Positions 9,101-17,865 of a stretch of DNA of 64,000 bases are shown here, one piece after another (the first letter of the stretch is position 1; every line of letters begins with the position of its first letter). The notes beneath the pieces are model-generated. The model was given only the letters and a program-made list of their open reading frames with translations, was not told the DNA's origin and did not search any database. The DNA is taken from contig NZ_WMJX01000004.1 of assembly GCF_009711045.1 (NCBI RefSeq), positions 87,413 to 151,412 of the forward strand, read 5' to 3'. Made by a program: the position numbers and the translations under genes. The DNA comes from Myroides albus. Lineage in GTDB: Bacteria > Bacteroidota > Bacteroidia > Flavobacteriales > Flavobacteriaceae.

Positions 9101-11240
9101 GCAAGTCTTAGTTGAGTTTAAAGCGTATTATTTACAACAGGTTATGGATAGGGATAACCCTACGACTAAGGTATTTGATATTGTCTTTGACTTTCAGGAG
9201 ATAGAAGGAATGCAGTATTTCTTTGGGTTATTGCATAAGGTAAAAACGGCTGGGATTTCACAAGAAAGTATTTATTACTATGCTGAGATGCAAATCACGA
9301 TTAAGGAATTAGGGCAAATCTATAGTAAACTTATTCGTAGAACAACACCTCTAAGTACTGATACTCAAGAGATGTTTAATGCACAAGTAGCAGAGATAAA
9401 CTTCAGTGCAGCACAATGGATAGAGGTGGCTGTAGCATGTCCGCAGTGGATAAAGTACATCACATCTTACTTAGACTGGCAAGGATTAGAGTCTGCAATA
9501 TGGTGGCTGTTCGCTCATCTGCTGGACAATCAACAAGAAGAGGAACGAAACAAGATACAAAAACAGATACAACGCTATTCTGCTATAGCGTTAGAGGAGT
9601 TTGAAGCAGGTGTAGTAGATATAGATTGGTTCTTTAGTTTTTATCACGTATTAGGAGAAGAACGTTGGCAGATGCTTTATGACTCAACTAAGTTTATGGC
9701 TGTAGAGGGACATACTCGTGTGAAGCTGTATGCAGATGTACTCTTGGGCAAGGTATCTATGAAAGACTTGAAAACAAAAGTTCTCTCTAAACGCGATAGA
9801 AACTATGTACGTGCATGTGGTTTGTTTCCCTTATCTGAGACAGATAGAGAAGGAGATCTGATGGATAGATATGAGTTATTAGAACAGTTTAAAAAAGGTT
9901 CTAAGAAGTATGGAGCTATGCGCCAAGAGAATGACTTAAAGATCTATAACGTAGCGATGCAGAACATCGCAAGGGCAGCTGGGTATACTGATGCAGTGCG
10001 CTTTCAATGGTCTATGGAGAGTGTACAAGTGCAGTCTATTCTGGAGAACTACAAGGAATTGGTATTAGATGAGTATACATTCTCTTTGACTGTATCTGAT
10101 CAGGGAAAAGTAGAGTTGACGGTGAAGAGTAAAGGGGATAAACCTTTAAAAGCGATACCTGCTAAACTGAAAAAGAATGAACAAATCATAGATTTAGTAG
10201 AACGTCAGAAGGCACTGAAAGAACAGTATAGTCGCTCTCGTGTGAACTTAGAGCAGGCCATGCTAAGACAGGATGTGTTCTCTTATGCAGAGATGCAGAA
10301 GTTGTTACTGCACCCGATTATTAAACACCACTTGGCTAAGTTAGTTTTTAAGTGTGGTGAGGTTTACGGTTTGTTTGTAGAGGGAGTATTTACTACTATG
10401 GATGGAGAGGTAATGGAGGTGAAAGGAGAGGAAGAGTTCGTAATAGCACATTGTTATGATTTATATCAAAGTGGGCAGTGGGTCAACATACAGGCCTATT
10501 TGTTTGATAAACAAATAGAACAGCCCTTTAAGCAAGTGTTTAGAGAGTTGTATTTACACAACGAAGCAGAAGAAACAAGTATAGGTAGTTCTAATCGCTA
10601 TGCTGGCTATCAGGTTAAAGATAATCAGACTTTAGGATTGTTTAAGACCAGAAACTGGCAATATGAATATTATGCTAATTACAGTAAGCTGTATTTTGAT
10701 GAGGATATTCGCGTTGAAGTTTATATTGACTATTCAGGGGGAAGCAATGCAGATTATGGAGACTATGTCAGCTTAGAACATATCTTATTCACTAAAGCTT
10801 CTACCGATGAAGTAATTGCCTTAAGAGAGGTTAATCCTATTGTCTTTAGTGAGGTAATGAGAGACCTGGACTTGGTAGTAAGTGTCGCTTATGTAGGAGG
10901 AGTAGATCCAGAGACGAGTCTATCTACTGTACAGATGCGCATGGCTGTTGTCAGAGAAACAGCACGATTATTGAAACTAACAAATATAGAGTATAAAGAA
11001 CGTCACCTTGTTATCACAGGGACTAAGGGAACCTATAGCTTACATGTCGGTAGTGGTGTGATTCACTTGATACCAGGAAAACACTTGTATATCGAGCCTG
11101 TACATACACAGGATAGAGGGAAGTTGTTCTTACCTTTTGTAGATGATGATCCTAAGACTATTGAGATTGTATCTAAAGCTTTAATTCTATCCAGAGATGG
11201 CAGTATCAGAGATACAGGGATATTAAGACAGATAGAGTAG
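6177..11240 (+). CDS. Giant DUF4132 (MolR/YehI-like) protein
   Basis: This 1687-residue cytoplasmic protein is largely helical and repeat-like (HEAT-style stretches) over about its first 1200 residues. The C-terminal third carries signatures I associate with DUF4132: AMRQENDLKIYNVAMQNIA and AAGYTDAVRFQW (about 1245-1280), FKQVFRELYLHNEAEE and SSNRYAGYQ (about 1450-1485), and a final block with SGVIHLIPGKHLYIEP and KLFLPFVDDDPKT (about 1625-1665). E. coli MolR/YehI is the best-known relative; its activity is not established. The upstream 145-aa gene is its partner. In other genomes, as I recall, such proteins accompany MoxR ATPases, VWA and SWIM proteins. SWIM genes do occur a few kb downstream, but no MoxR or VWA gene is in the window. 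Confidence 0.88.
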   Translation: MNNNIVTILRDHQVENRTYAEMHKELYAMVYNEDYVGMKLEPHIAVLGLHFTGNSSDPEDSIYSPKVFTRYDESFVEILVNNSVGMWRETEYYALLVYFFGERLAPWVQELLDRVDQYILGGQYDIKEATWRNQEHSFLKQCNVISGLLNGISFYDNYDYDSYSVELPLHKQVEYSMHLSLPNYLPYLWAVALDKGDVELSKTVEDICDGDNEYGRWTPSFLLMLMASKQSKYWEKVKDILVNAGREEGIRQDITRLLSHVQVANLKYFLEVILSYNLVRYEAVRTELPYHFRSHVEDDKQDNVKRLCELMIYTINHYEYFDDKELSTFNEKEFYALMHCYLWIHREIAFDFVESAFEQVKRKFQLVILEFLPNFNEYTVESVLFSKVLASRDQEFIAMLLNRINQYLEGSRSSRYFIQQENYKEVYQVFYDLYKQYKSGETLILKSSVIPDYYRSFELNKEELLTSLLYLTEESSEKARLFIDKRNTFTTEFKEELLNVLLFEAKEYGLQGYGYSFTGEIQPTYEVQNELAFAYLKERKETIAFGCMRFLAIATLSSKDEEEIVAYFKRKFKKAQQHFIRLLISRQDDFKDRLLEQLILSDDVNQRLTAMEGLLVLAQRDEIHHQLGIWLAQLDALDIKYSKQEEEYLVLLRDYGRQAEQGQDTDIALYDATVVSAITLPLVEENTLFSQRIAHNWGLSKKWEEVVRELDSLEQLIKQYATYEYEHFNYGKAEKVLLATHFTKMHGYADDGKWTAEQHFQDYPLYEVWQQWYMDSKLDTLDLFLLHCATLKTEVPDLVKPLLEGKLPYFYNELSAKYDNYWYAMGTVFTCLTYQYPFKEKTAYCLDGLKTIYNSVTQEVLDIEIRTCVYGEEYNYTWVDYTDLSWYAEFISIEDLTEEQCLAYFKLLRWRQLNCNKADDSYYLLPFELMAFACDKNEITRDEFIQYLVAIDNRKTYFSSMLPALTKRFITDKVEQVLVEFKAYYLQQVMDRDNPTTKVFDIVFDFQEIEGMQYFFGLLHKVKTAGISQESIYYYAEMQITIKELGQIYSKLIRRTTPLSTDTQEMFNAQVAEINFSAAQWIEVAVACPQWIKYITSYLDWQGLESAIWWLFAHLLDNQQEEERNKIQKQIQRYSAIALEEFEAGVVDIDWFFSFYHVLGEERWQMLYDSTKFMAVEGHTRVKLYADVLLGKVSMKDLKTKVLSKRDRNYVRACGLFPLSETDREGDLMDRYELLEQFKKGSKKYGAMRQENDLKIYNVAMQNIARAAGYTDAVRFQWSMESVQVQSILENYKELVLDEYTFSLTVSDQGKVELTVKSKGDKPLKAIPAKLKKNEQIIDLVERQKALKEQYSRSRVNLEQAMLRQDVFSYAEMQKLLLHPIIKHHLAKLVFKCGEVYGLFVEGVFTTMDGEVMEVKGEEEFVIAHCYDLYQSGQWVNIQAYLFDKQIEQPFKQVFRELYLHNEAEETSIGSSNRYAGYQVKDNQTLGLFKTRNWQYEYYANYSKLYFDEDIRVEVYIDYSGGSNADYGDYVSLEHILFTKASTDEVIALREVNPIVFSEVMRDLDLVVSVAYVGGVDPETSLSTVQMRMAVVRETARLLKLTNIEYKERHLVITGTKGTYSLHVGSGVIHLIPGKHLYIEPVHTQDRGKLFLPFVDDDPKTIEIVSKALILSRDGSIRDTGILRQIE

Positions 11241-11284
11241 AATAAACTAAGGCTGAGTAGTTTTATACTCAGCCTTAGTTTATT
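11241..11284. terminator. 19-bp bidirectional terminator
   Basis: A perfect 19-base stem (arms 11241-11259 and 11266-11284, core CTAAGGCTGAGTA) with a 6-base loop. The arm begins at the base after the DUF4132 stop codon. The AATAAA and TTTATT ends supply weak T-tracts on both strands, so it likely terminates the DUF4132 transcript and the convergent lipoprotein gene. Confidence 0.88.
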
Positions 11285-11307
11285 AATATTGTTTTTGAGA
11301 TATAGTA

Positions 11308-12273
11308 TTATTCTACAATATTAAGTTGATATCTCATGAATATGTTTTTTTGTTCCTCAAATTCATTACTTGCTTTACTGAAAGTAAAATCGTTAGGGTG
11401 TTTTTTAGCAAACTCTGATTTTAGTTTGTTTAGTTCACTTCCCATAAGAACTTCTTTAAAACCATCAGTAGATTTACTTCCCTTAGCATCTAACCATTGA
11501 TTAAATTTTTGTACTTGTGCCTCTAATGCTTTTTTGTATTCAGGATCAGAGATATCGTTTAGCAAGGTTAGATCTATTTTTGCTTTTGGTAATGAAGCAT
11601 AAGGTGTTTTCTCGACTAAGAATTCTATTGTAGCATCATTCACCGTTTTAAGATAGTCTTTAAATTCTTGTTCTCTGAATATTTTGTAAGCAGTCTCTTG
11701 GAATTTCCCTGCTTGATAGTTAGGGTCATTTAATAGACTGCGGTTACTTCTTGTGATAATAGAGGGAGTTAAGGTTAAACCTTCAGGCATAGGTTCATCT
11801 AAATTATACTTCCAATCAAAGTCATGTTTGTCAATAATTAGCTTATTACAAGGTTTGAAAGGAATAAATACAGTCACGATAGAATCGTTTATTTTTAAAC
11901 GAACAGAGTCACTTTGTGTTCCTATAGCCCATTCAATGAATTCTTCAGTAGCTCGTTCATCATTTTCATTTATAAATAGTTGTTTGTAAAATATGTAAGT
12001 GCTCTGTGTAGGATTGATAATCGCTTGTCCTTTATTGACACGACCACCATTGTGAATAGTGATTTCTTGATCGTTGTATTTAAGTTGGTGTTTACCATAT
12101 TCCAAGGAAATTTGTATCATAGTTACAGGTGGAATATCATAAGCAGTATCATCGATATAGACAGTGATAGGTTCTTCTGTTGGATTGTCTATCCAATAAT
12201 CGTTGGAACTACTATTACAAGAGGTAAATAGTGCACTTATAGATATTAAGCACAATAAGATTAATTTTTTCAT
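11308..12273 (-). CDS. Lipoprotein of unknown function
   Basis: A 321-residue protein with a lipoprotein signal peptide ending LFTSC (lipidated Cys19) followed by a Ser/Asn-rich linker. The N-terminal part (about 24-110) looks beta-rich (IDNPTEEPITVYIDDTAY) and the C-terminal part (about 195-321) is helical and charged. I do not recognise a family. It stands alone on the minus strand between the DUF4132 operon and the divergent deoxyribosyltransferase-like gene, sharing a convergent terminator with the former. Confidence 0.8.
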   Translation of the reverse strand: MKKLILLCLISISALFTSCNSSSNDYWIDNPTEEPITVYIDDTAYDIPPVTMIQISLEYGKHQLKYNDQEITIHNGGRVNKGQAIINPTQSTYIFYKQLFINENDERATEEFIEWAIGTQSDSVRLKINDSIVTVFIPFKPCNKLIIDKHDFDWKYNLDEPMPEGLTLTPSIITRSNRSLLNDPNYQAGKFQETAYKIFREQEFKDYLKTVNDATIEFLVEKTPYASLPKAKIDLTLLNDISDPEYKKALEAQVQKFNQWLDAKGSKSTDGFKEVLMGSELNKLKSEFAKKHPNDFTFSKASNEFEEQKNIFMRYQLNIVE

Positions 12274-12422
12274 TTAGTGTAATTTTTGTACAAAGATACT
12301 TATTATTTAAGAATAAGGTTGTTATATTGTTGATTATCAAAAGGGTATTTAAGTAGTATTGCTTGTTTTTTGTTAAGGAATGTAAGAGGATTTTAAATAT
12401 ATTTGAAAGGATTTAATGTATT

Positions 12423-13058
12423 ATGAAACAAATATATATTTCGTGTAGCTTTTCTATGCAAAAGGAGCTTAGAGAAGTGATGAATCAACTAAAATATCAG
12501 ATAGATACGATAGGTTATCGCCCTTTTGTGTTTATAGAGCACTATAAGTTTGAATTTCATCAAGAGAAAGAGATGATGAGGCAAGCGATGAAGGATATTG
12601 ATGAGAGTTGTTGTTTGTTTGCAGAGACTACAGATAAGGGAATTGGTATAGGGATAGAAGCAGGATATGCTAAAGCACAAGGCAAACCTGTAGTCTATCT
12701 ACGTCAGGCTGACGCATCACATTCTACTACAATGTCTGGTATATCGGATTATCATATTCTCTATCACAACATAGAGGATTTGGGCAGACAAGTAAAAGAA
12801 CTGCTATTTCAAATACAATTAGAGGTAGAATTAAGAAAGTATATTTTAGATTTAGTACGTGAAGAAAAACAGGCTTTTACAAAAGAAGTATTAGCTTACT
12901 TAAAAGATTACAAGTTGAAAGGCGGAGGACAAGAAAGAGCGGTAGAGATACTTACAGCATTGGGCAATGTATATGATGGAGTCCCTCAGTGGAGAGATAA
13001 GATAGAGGATGTATTAGATATGATGACAGGGAATTGTTCACCTAAGTGGAGAGTGTGA
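12423..13058 (+). CDS. Nucleoside 2-deoxyribosyltransferase-like (DRHyd) protein
   Basis: A 211-residue cytoplasmic protein. The first ~135 residues match the nucleoside 2-deoxyribosyltransferase/DRHyd fold: IYISCSFS at the N-terminus, a middle Asp-rich helix, and GIGIGIEAGYAKAQGKPVVYL, in which Glu79 sits where the catalytic nucleophile is found. The remaining ~75 residues are an extra helical tail (ILTALGNVYDGVPQWRDKI) of unknown role. It is 38 bases upstream of a SWIM zinc-finger gene on the same strand, so it may be part of that system rather than simple nucleoside salvage. An N-glycosidase acting on a nucleotide or nucleic acid is possible but not shown. Confidence 0.72.
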   Translation: MKQIYISCSFSMQKELREVMNQLKYQIDTIGYRPFVFIEHYKFEFHQEKEMMRQAMKDIDESCCLFAETTDKGIGIGIEAGYAKAQGKPVVYLRQADASHSTTMSGISDYHILYHNIEDLGRQVKELLFQIQLEVELRKYILDLVREEKQAFTKEVLAYLKDYKLKGGGQERAVEILTALGNVYDGVPQWRDKIEDVLDMMTGNCSPKWRV

Positions 13059-13096
13059 GAAGAGTAAGTATATTTGTAGATAGAAAAAAGTAAAAG

Positions 13097-14773
13097 ATGA
13101 CAATAGCACAGTTATTAAAATTTGTAGAAAGAGCTACTGTAAGAAAAGCAGCCCAATTATCTATACGTGAAGTAGAGGAGGAGAGTAAAGGACACTGGAT
13201 AGCATTTGTAGATGATAAAGAGGAAAGTTATGATGTACAGATTGTTATTGAGGGGAAACAAGTCCTTAGTAGAAGTTGTGAATGTGAGATTGACAATATA
13301 GTTATGTGTTCACACCAGACTAAGCTACTCATGGCAATAAATGATGCCTTAAAAGGGAAGAAAATTGCTACGAAACCTGTTGTGAAAAAAGCTTTGAGTA
13401 AAAAGAAAGTAAGCGAAAGTGTAGCATTACTTCAAGATGTTAGCCAGGAGGAGGTATATACATGGCTGACTGAATTGTTTAAGAAAAATAAGGAGGTAGA
13501 GCAGGAGTTTATATTGACTTTTAAAAAACAAGATATTGCTGAGTATACTGTAGATATCGTGGATAAAATATTGAAAGATATTTATACTTCTGTTTTTGGA
13601 AAAAGAAAGAATGCTGATACTAAAGATATTAAGAAGCTGGTAGATTTGGTTTCACTTGCATTAGAGCCAGTGGATAAATACATCGTTGTTAATATAACAA
13701 AACCTATTGCTTTAGAACTTTATTTAAAGATAATGTCTTCTCTATTTACGTTAAAGTATAGTGTGAATTATACAAGTAAACGAGTTGATACGTATATGAA
13801 TAAGTTTGTTGAAAGATATGTATTAGCATTATTAAATGTCAAAGACCAAGATGTTGTCAAGAAAACGATAATCAATTTATTGAAACAACTGTATGAGCCT
13901 AAGAATAGTTTACAATACAGTCTAGTCTCTGCATTAGTTATAGAACTATACGAAAGTAAAGATGAGAGATATACTTCTCTTTGTGGGGATGAGGTAGTGA
14001 AAATAATGAAGCATTATCAAGATAATAATTATGTTGTTGAGATAGAGATGTATTTGTTCTTTTTGATAATAGCTGTTGAACAACAAGTTTTAAAAGATTG
14101 TTATAAATTGTTTAAACCAGTTAGGTTTCAGAATGAATACAATTTGCTATTACTAAAAGGGTTAATGGATATAGATGTTAAACTAGTAGAGGAGTATTGT
14201 TTAAAAATAATAGAGAGTAATATTCAGATAGAGTATAATGAGCCATATCTAGAGATACTAGAAGAGATTTATGAGAATAATGGGGATAAAAGTGGTATAG
14301 CAAACATAAAAAAGCAACTTTTCTTTCAGACCTATGACCTTGAAGATTATAATTATGTAATTAAGTATTTAAAGGATCCGGAAGAGGTTAAGAGGTTTAG
14401 AACTAAAGTTTTAAGTATTTTAAGAAATAACTTTCATCATGCAAAATCAGCCTCTATGTTGTATTTTGCAATTCTGGAAACAGAGCATAATTATAAGAAA
14501 ATGCTGGAAGTACTAACTAGAGATGTTCCTCAAGATGTAATGTGGGCTTATGGTGAACAGATGTGTAAGTTTAATGCTGCATCGTACTTAGACAAGGTTA
14601 TGAGCATTGGACAAACTCCTGTTTATCCTAGATATACTGATGAAAGATTGGCTGAGTTTATTGTAGAGAAATTTTCAACAAAAGATATCGTGCAGAAATT
14701 GATGAAGTATAGGTATACAGATGGAAGTTTGAATAAAAAGATCAAGACACTTGTCGAGAAAAAACAAAAGTAG
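13097..14773 (+). CDS. SWIM zinc-finger protein, full length
   Basis: A 558-residue protein with an N-terminal SWIM finger: Cys61, Cys63, Cys71 and His73 form CxC-x7-CxH. SWIM fingers are zinc-binding and thought to contact DNA or protein. A Lys-rich linker follows, then a long all-helical region (about 110-558) that looks like tandem repeats of a solenoid. A second, shorter copy is encoded 2 kb downstream. Spacing is 38 bases from the DRHyd-like gene and 6 bases to the next gene, so these three form an operon. Known SWIM proteins such as E. coli YehQ lie beside MoxR-VWA genes; none is visible here. Confidence 0.82.
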   Translation: MTIAQLLKFVERATVRKAAQLSIREVEEESKGHWIAFVDDKEESYDVQIVIEGKQVLSRSCECEIDNIVMCSHQTKLLMAINDALKGKKIATKPVVKKALSKKKVSESVALLQDVSQEEVYTWLTELFKKNKEVEQEFILTFKKQDIAEYTVDIVDKILKDIYTSVFGKRKNADTKDIKKLVDLVSLALEPVDKYIVVNITKPIALELYLKIMSSLFTLKYSVNYTSKRVDTYMNKFVERYVLALLNVKDQDVVKKTIINLLKQLYEPKNSLQYSLVSALVIELYESKDERYTSLCGDEVVKIMKHYQDNNYVVEIEMYLFFLIIAVEQQVLKDCYKLFKPVRFQNEYNLLLLKGLMDIDVKLVEEYCLKIIESNIQIEYNEPYLEILEEIYENNGDKSGIANIKKQLFFQTYDLEDYNYVIKYLKDPEEVKRFRTKVLSILRNNFHHAKSASMLYFAILETEHNYKKMLEVLTRDVPQDVMWAYGEQMCKFNAASYLDKVMSIGQTPVYPRYTDERLAEFIVEKFSTKDIVQKLMKYRYTDGSLNKKIKTLVEKKQK

Positions 14774-14779
14774 ATAGTA

Positions 14780-15418
14780 ATGAAACAAGCAATTTTAGAT
14801 AGAATAAAGGCTTTAGGTGGAGATATTAGTCAAGTAAAAGGAAAGTCATTACAAGAAGACTTAATGGCGATTACTTTTAATACTGTACTATACCAGCGAC
14901 CAGAAGATACAGCATGGGCAAAAGCAGATGAACAAGAGCCTATCTGTGGGTTAGCAGAGTACATAGACAAGCATCAGGAGTTGATTAATATAGACAGAAA
15001 AGTTTTCTACGATAAAATGATTGCAGACTATTATGTAATAACTAAGGAAGGTAGAGGGCAGATGTTTTGGACAGCAACTCCTTTTACACCCTATAAGGAA
15101 GGAACAGATGATTATGAGGAGTGGAGTAGTGATTTTTTACGTGAAGAAGAGGTGGATCTTACTGAGATTATTTCTGCTACAGGGTTAAAACAGCCTGAAA
15201 TGATGGAGTTGTTTTATAGTTATAGTTTTCCTGATCAGTTTTATATTTGTATAGACGATCCCAATCAAGACAATCCTACATTATTTGGTACTGATCATGA
15301 GGTTTTCTTTAGAGAAGTGACTAATGAAGGAAGTTTAGAGGAATTTATGCAAAAGTTTATGACTCCACAGGAGCTAATTAATATAGTTAACAAGGCATTC
15401 GAGGATATGTTTAAATGA
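14780..15418 (+). CDS. SUKH/SMI1-like protein (tentative)
   Basis: A 212-residue acidic soluble protein encoded 6 bases after the SWIM gene. The C-terminal half (about 135-205) reads FPDQFYICIDDPNQDNPTL, then FGTDHEVFFREV and LEEFMQKFMT. This resembles the end of SMI1/KNR4 (SUKH) proteins, where a short acidic strand, an aromatic-rich strand and a final helix follow one another. SUKH proteins often act as immunity or regulatory binding proteins. The match is by eye only and may be wrong. The close spacing says it works with the SWIM protein. Confidence 0.55.
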   Translation: MKQAILDRIKALGGDISQVKGKSLQEDLMAITFNTVLYQRPEDTAWAKADEQEPICGLAEYIDKHQELINIDRKVFYDKMIADYYVITKEGRGQMFWTATPFTPYKEGTDDYEEWSSDFLREEEVDLTEIISATGLKQPEMMELFYSYSFPDQFYICIDDPNQDNPTLFGTDHEVFFREVTNEGSLEEFMQKFMTPQELINIVNKAFEDMFK

Positions 15419-15530
15419 CTTGTTGATTAGTAAGTGTTTTCTGTAGGTTAATAAAAGAAAAAGGTATTGTTTTTAGCTTGCTTTTTAGAAATTGTATATT
15501 CAAATTAGCTGATTGTATAAAAGGGTGGTT

Positions 15531-16001
15531 ATGAGAAAGTTGTTTGTTTTTTTAAGTCTCTTATTCACCTGTATTTGCTTTGGGCAAAGTGATTGGAGAG
15601 CGTATAAACCAATTGTGAATATGGGGTATCAATTCAATTCTCACAGTCAAGTTTACGCTGGTTTAGAATATAGTTTTATTTCTGGAACGCGATTAACAGA
15701 AAGGTGGAATTTTGTAGGAGCAGGTGTAATGGCAACTCCCTATCGAGATAAGTGGTATTGGTTACCTTACGCAGATTTTACAAGAAGCAATGGCTTAGCA
15801 TTTATTTCAACTCGTTTATCTACACATCACATACAGCCTCAAATAGGTGTAACTATGCTAAATTTGTTAGATATTGGAGTTGGATATTCTTTTGCATTTA
15901 AACAAAGTGTTAGTAATCCTGTTATTAAAGGGTTTACTTTGTCTTTTAAGTTGAGAATCACAAAGGATAAGTCTAATTATCTTGAAGTTATGAGATATTA
16001 A
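15531..16001 (+). CDS. Small secreted beta-barrel-like protein
   Basis: I start this 156-residue protein at ATG 15531, which gives a clean signal peptide (RKLFVFLSLLFTCICFGQ); the longer frame needs a TTG. The mature part alternates hydrophobic and polar residues in short strands (YQFNSHSQVYAGLEYSF, WYWLPYADFT, DIGVGYSFAF), as in small outer-membrane barrels, and ends KLRITKDKSNYLEVMRY. I do not recognise a named family. It is a separate transcription unit or the last gene of the SWIM operon (gap 112 bases). Confidence 0.65.
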   Translation: MRKLFVFLSLLFTCICFGQSDWRAYKPIVNMGYQFNSHSQVYAGLEYSFISGTRLTERWNFVGAGVMATPYRDKWYWLPYADFTRSNGLAFISTRLSTHHIQPQIGVTMLNLLDIGVGYSFAFKQSVSNPVIKGFTLSFKLRITKDKSNYLEVMRY

Positions 16002-16153
16002 TTGACAGGAACATAAGCGTTCTATTTAGTTATAAACTAGTAATTTCATTCTAAGGATAACGATATATTACCTTTGATAATATTTATTAGCTTGTAGGTT
16101 GGGTGTAGTAGTATTAAATATTTACTTTTGAGCAGAACTAAAACAATAGGAAT

Positions 16154-16558
16154 ATGAAATATACAGCTGAACATTTTATCCCTTCAGAGTATGATGAGCA
16201 AACAATTGAGTGTATTATTGATTTTCAAGATCAACCTGTGATCCTAAGTATCTATAACGGAGATGATAACTTGGAAGATATTTTGGTAGATGTAAACAAG
16301 ACAATGGAAGATTTTGAGCATTTGAATAAAAGAGGTGTTCGCTTGATTACAGATGAATTGTTTGATGCCTACACAAAGAAAAGTGCTATAACAGAAGAGG
16401 AGTTTATGGAAGACATAAAATTAGTGTCTTTATACTTTACAGGAGATCAGGAAGTAGAGTTTACTTATGAGGGAAACAAAGAGCTTTTTGGCGAACATAT
16501 CTTGACTATTTCTTTAGTTGAAGGACACTTTGAAGATGGTGTTGCTATAGATGGATAA
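16154..16558 (+). CDS. DUF2004-like small protein
   Basis: A 134-residue acidic cytoplasmic protein. The C-terminal part (EVEFTYEGNKELFGEHILT, then a final IDG) resembles DUF2004 proteins, in which a short strand with a W/FGxH motif is followed by an amphipathic strand ending in DG. These occur in polymorphic-toxin and immunity neighbourhoods, but the function is not established. It is flanked by the second SWIM gene and closed by its own terminator. Confidence 0.55.
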   Translation: MKYTAEHFIPSEYDEQTIECIIDFQDQPVILSIYNGDDNLEDILVDVNKTMEDFEHLNKRGVRLITDELFDAYTKKSAITEEEFMEDIKLVSLYFTGDQEVEFTYEGNKELFGEHILTISLVEGHFEDGVAIDG

Positions 16559-16586
16559 AAAGTTTAAAGCGCAGCAATAATATAAT

Positions 16587-16625
16587 AAAGAGGTTGACAG
16601 AATAATATCATGTTAACCTCTTTTG
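16587..16625 (+). terminator. Terminator after the DUF2004-like gene
   Basis: A 12-base stem (AAAGAGGTTGAC with GTTAACCTCTTT, one G-U pair), a 13-base loop and a T-run ending TTTT, 28 bases after the stop codon. Confidence 0.8.
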
Positions 16626-16747
16626 TTTAATATAGTAGTATTGGACAGATTAATTACTGCAAGTTTGCTGTATTTTAAGCAGAGTATTTTTTTATTTGTC
16701 AAGGGAAGATTAGATTTGTATAGTGTGTGTTTGACAAGAAAGTAATT

Positions 16748-17764
16748 ATGACCATTCAAGAATTTTTAAAAAAGCAAAGTAGACAAGACTTAAGTAAATC
16801 TAAGAAATTCCCTGTTAGAGAGTTGGAGTTAGATCCAAAGGGCAAATACATTGCTTTTGTTGATGATGCGGAGCACAGTTTTGATGTTTCTATTGTTTTG
16901 GATGGCGAAGTAATTATTGTCTCGGACTGTGATTGTCATGTACAAGAAGATAGTTGTTTGCATAAAATAGCTGTGGTAATGGCTATTAAAAATAAGTTTA
17001 CTGAACAAAAGCGACTTACAAAAAGCAAGCAAACCAAAGGTAGAAAAGCAAAGCTAACAGAAAGCGACGAATTGTTATTACAGATGGACAAAGATGTTTT
17101 GGTGCATTGGTTAAAAGAGGTGTTTAAAAAGAATAAACCTTTCGAGAAGCAGTTCTTACTTACCTTTGGAAAGAAAGAAATTAGCTATACACCAGAGCAA
17201 GTAAAGGAGACAACCGAACAAGTTATTGCCTCGGTAGCTGGTAAGCGAAAAACATTAGAAGCTGTTAAGATAAAAAAGATATTAGATCTACTAACTATTG
17301 CCTTGGAGCCAGTGGAGACTTTTGTTGTGGCAAATATCAATAAACCTATTGCTTATAAGATTTTTTCAACTTTTTTAGATACCCTTTATGCCTTTGATCA
17401 TAGGGTATCTCATTATAGTAAAAAACTTGGTGTGTACGTTGATGAATATATTGAACGATTTGCTTTGTCGATTAATAATATACAAGATGATAAACAGTGG
17501 AGGCATATTGTAGAGATACAACTTCACAGGCTTTTTGAATTGCCGTATTTGACTAATAAGGAATATGATTATATGTTGGTGCAGTATATTTATCTAACAG
17601 CAAGTCACCAGCGTATGAATCAATATGTAGACTTGCTAAAAGAAATACTACTTGCTAAGTCCTCTAAACGTTATTTGTTCAGAAATGACTTTACACAGTT
17701 TCTTTTAAAAGTGTCAGCCAAGCACAATATTTACCAAGATGTAAGGGTATTCTTTGATAATTGA
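16748..17764 (+). CDS. SWIM zinc-finger protein, C-terminally short paralogue
   Basis: ATG 16748 (338 residues) aligns with the start of the 558-aa paralogue upstream (MTIQEFLKK versus MTIAQLLKF); the longer frame needs a GTG. The finger is intact: Cys61, Cys63, Cys70, His72. The shared region continues through KGKYIAFVDD, FKKNKPFEKQFLLTF and IALEPVETFVVANINKPIA. The protein then stops where the paralogue has about 220 more residues of solenoid. Either a natural short form or a truncated copy. A -7-like TAGATTTG lies at 16711-16718. Confidence 0.78.
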   Translation: MTIQEFLKKQSRQDLSKSKKFPVRELELDPKGKYIAFVDDAEHSFDVSIVLDGEVIIVSDCDCHVQEDSCLHKIAVVMAIKNKFTEQKRLTKSKQTKGRKAKLTESDELLLQMDKDVLVHWLKEVFKKNKPFEKQFLLTFGKKEISYTPEQVKETTEQVIASVAGKRKTLEAVKIKKILDLLTIALEPVETFVVANINKPIAYKIFSTFLDTLYAFDHRVSHYSKKLGVYVDEYIERFALSINNIQDDKQWRHIVEIQLHRLFELPYLTNKEYDYMLVQYIYLTASHQRMNQYVDLLKEILLAKSSKRYLFRNDFTQFLLKVSAKHNIYQDVRVFFDN

Positions 17765-17865
17765 TATACTTGTTTTTTTTATTGTTTGTAATTTTATCTT
17801 GTTTGTTAGCGATGTTTTAGTACATTAGTAACCAGTGAATTCCTTATAATCAAGAAATGGCATAT

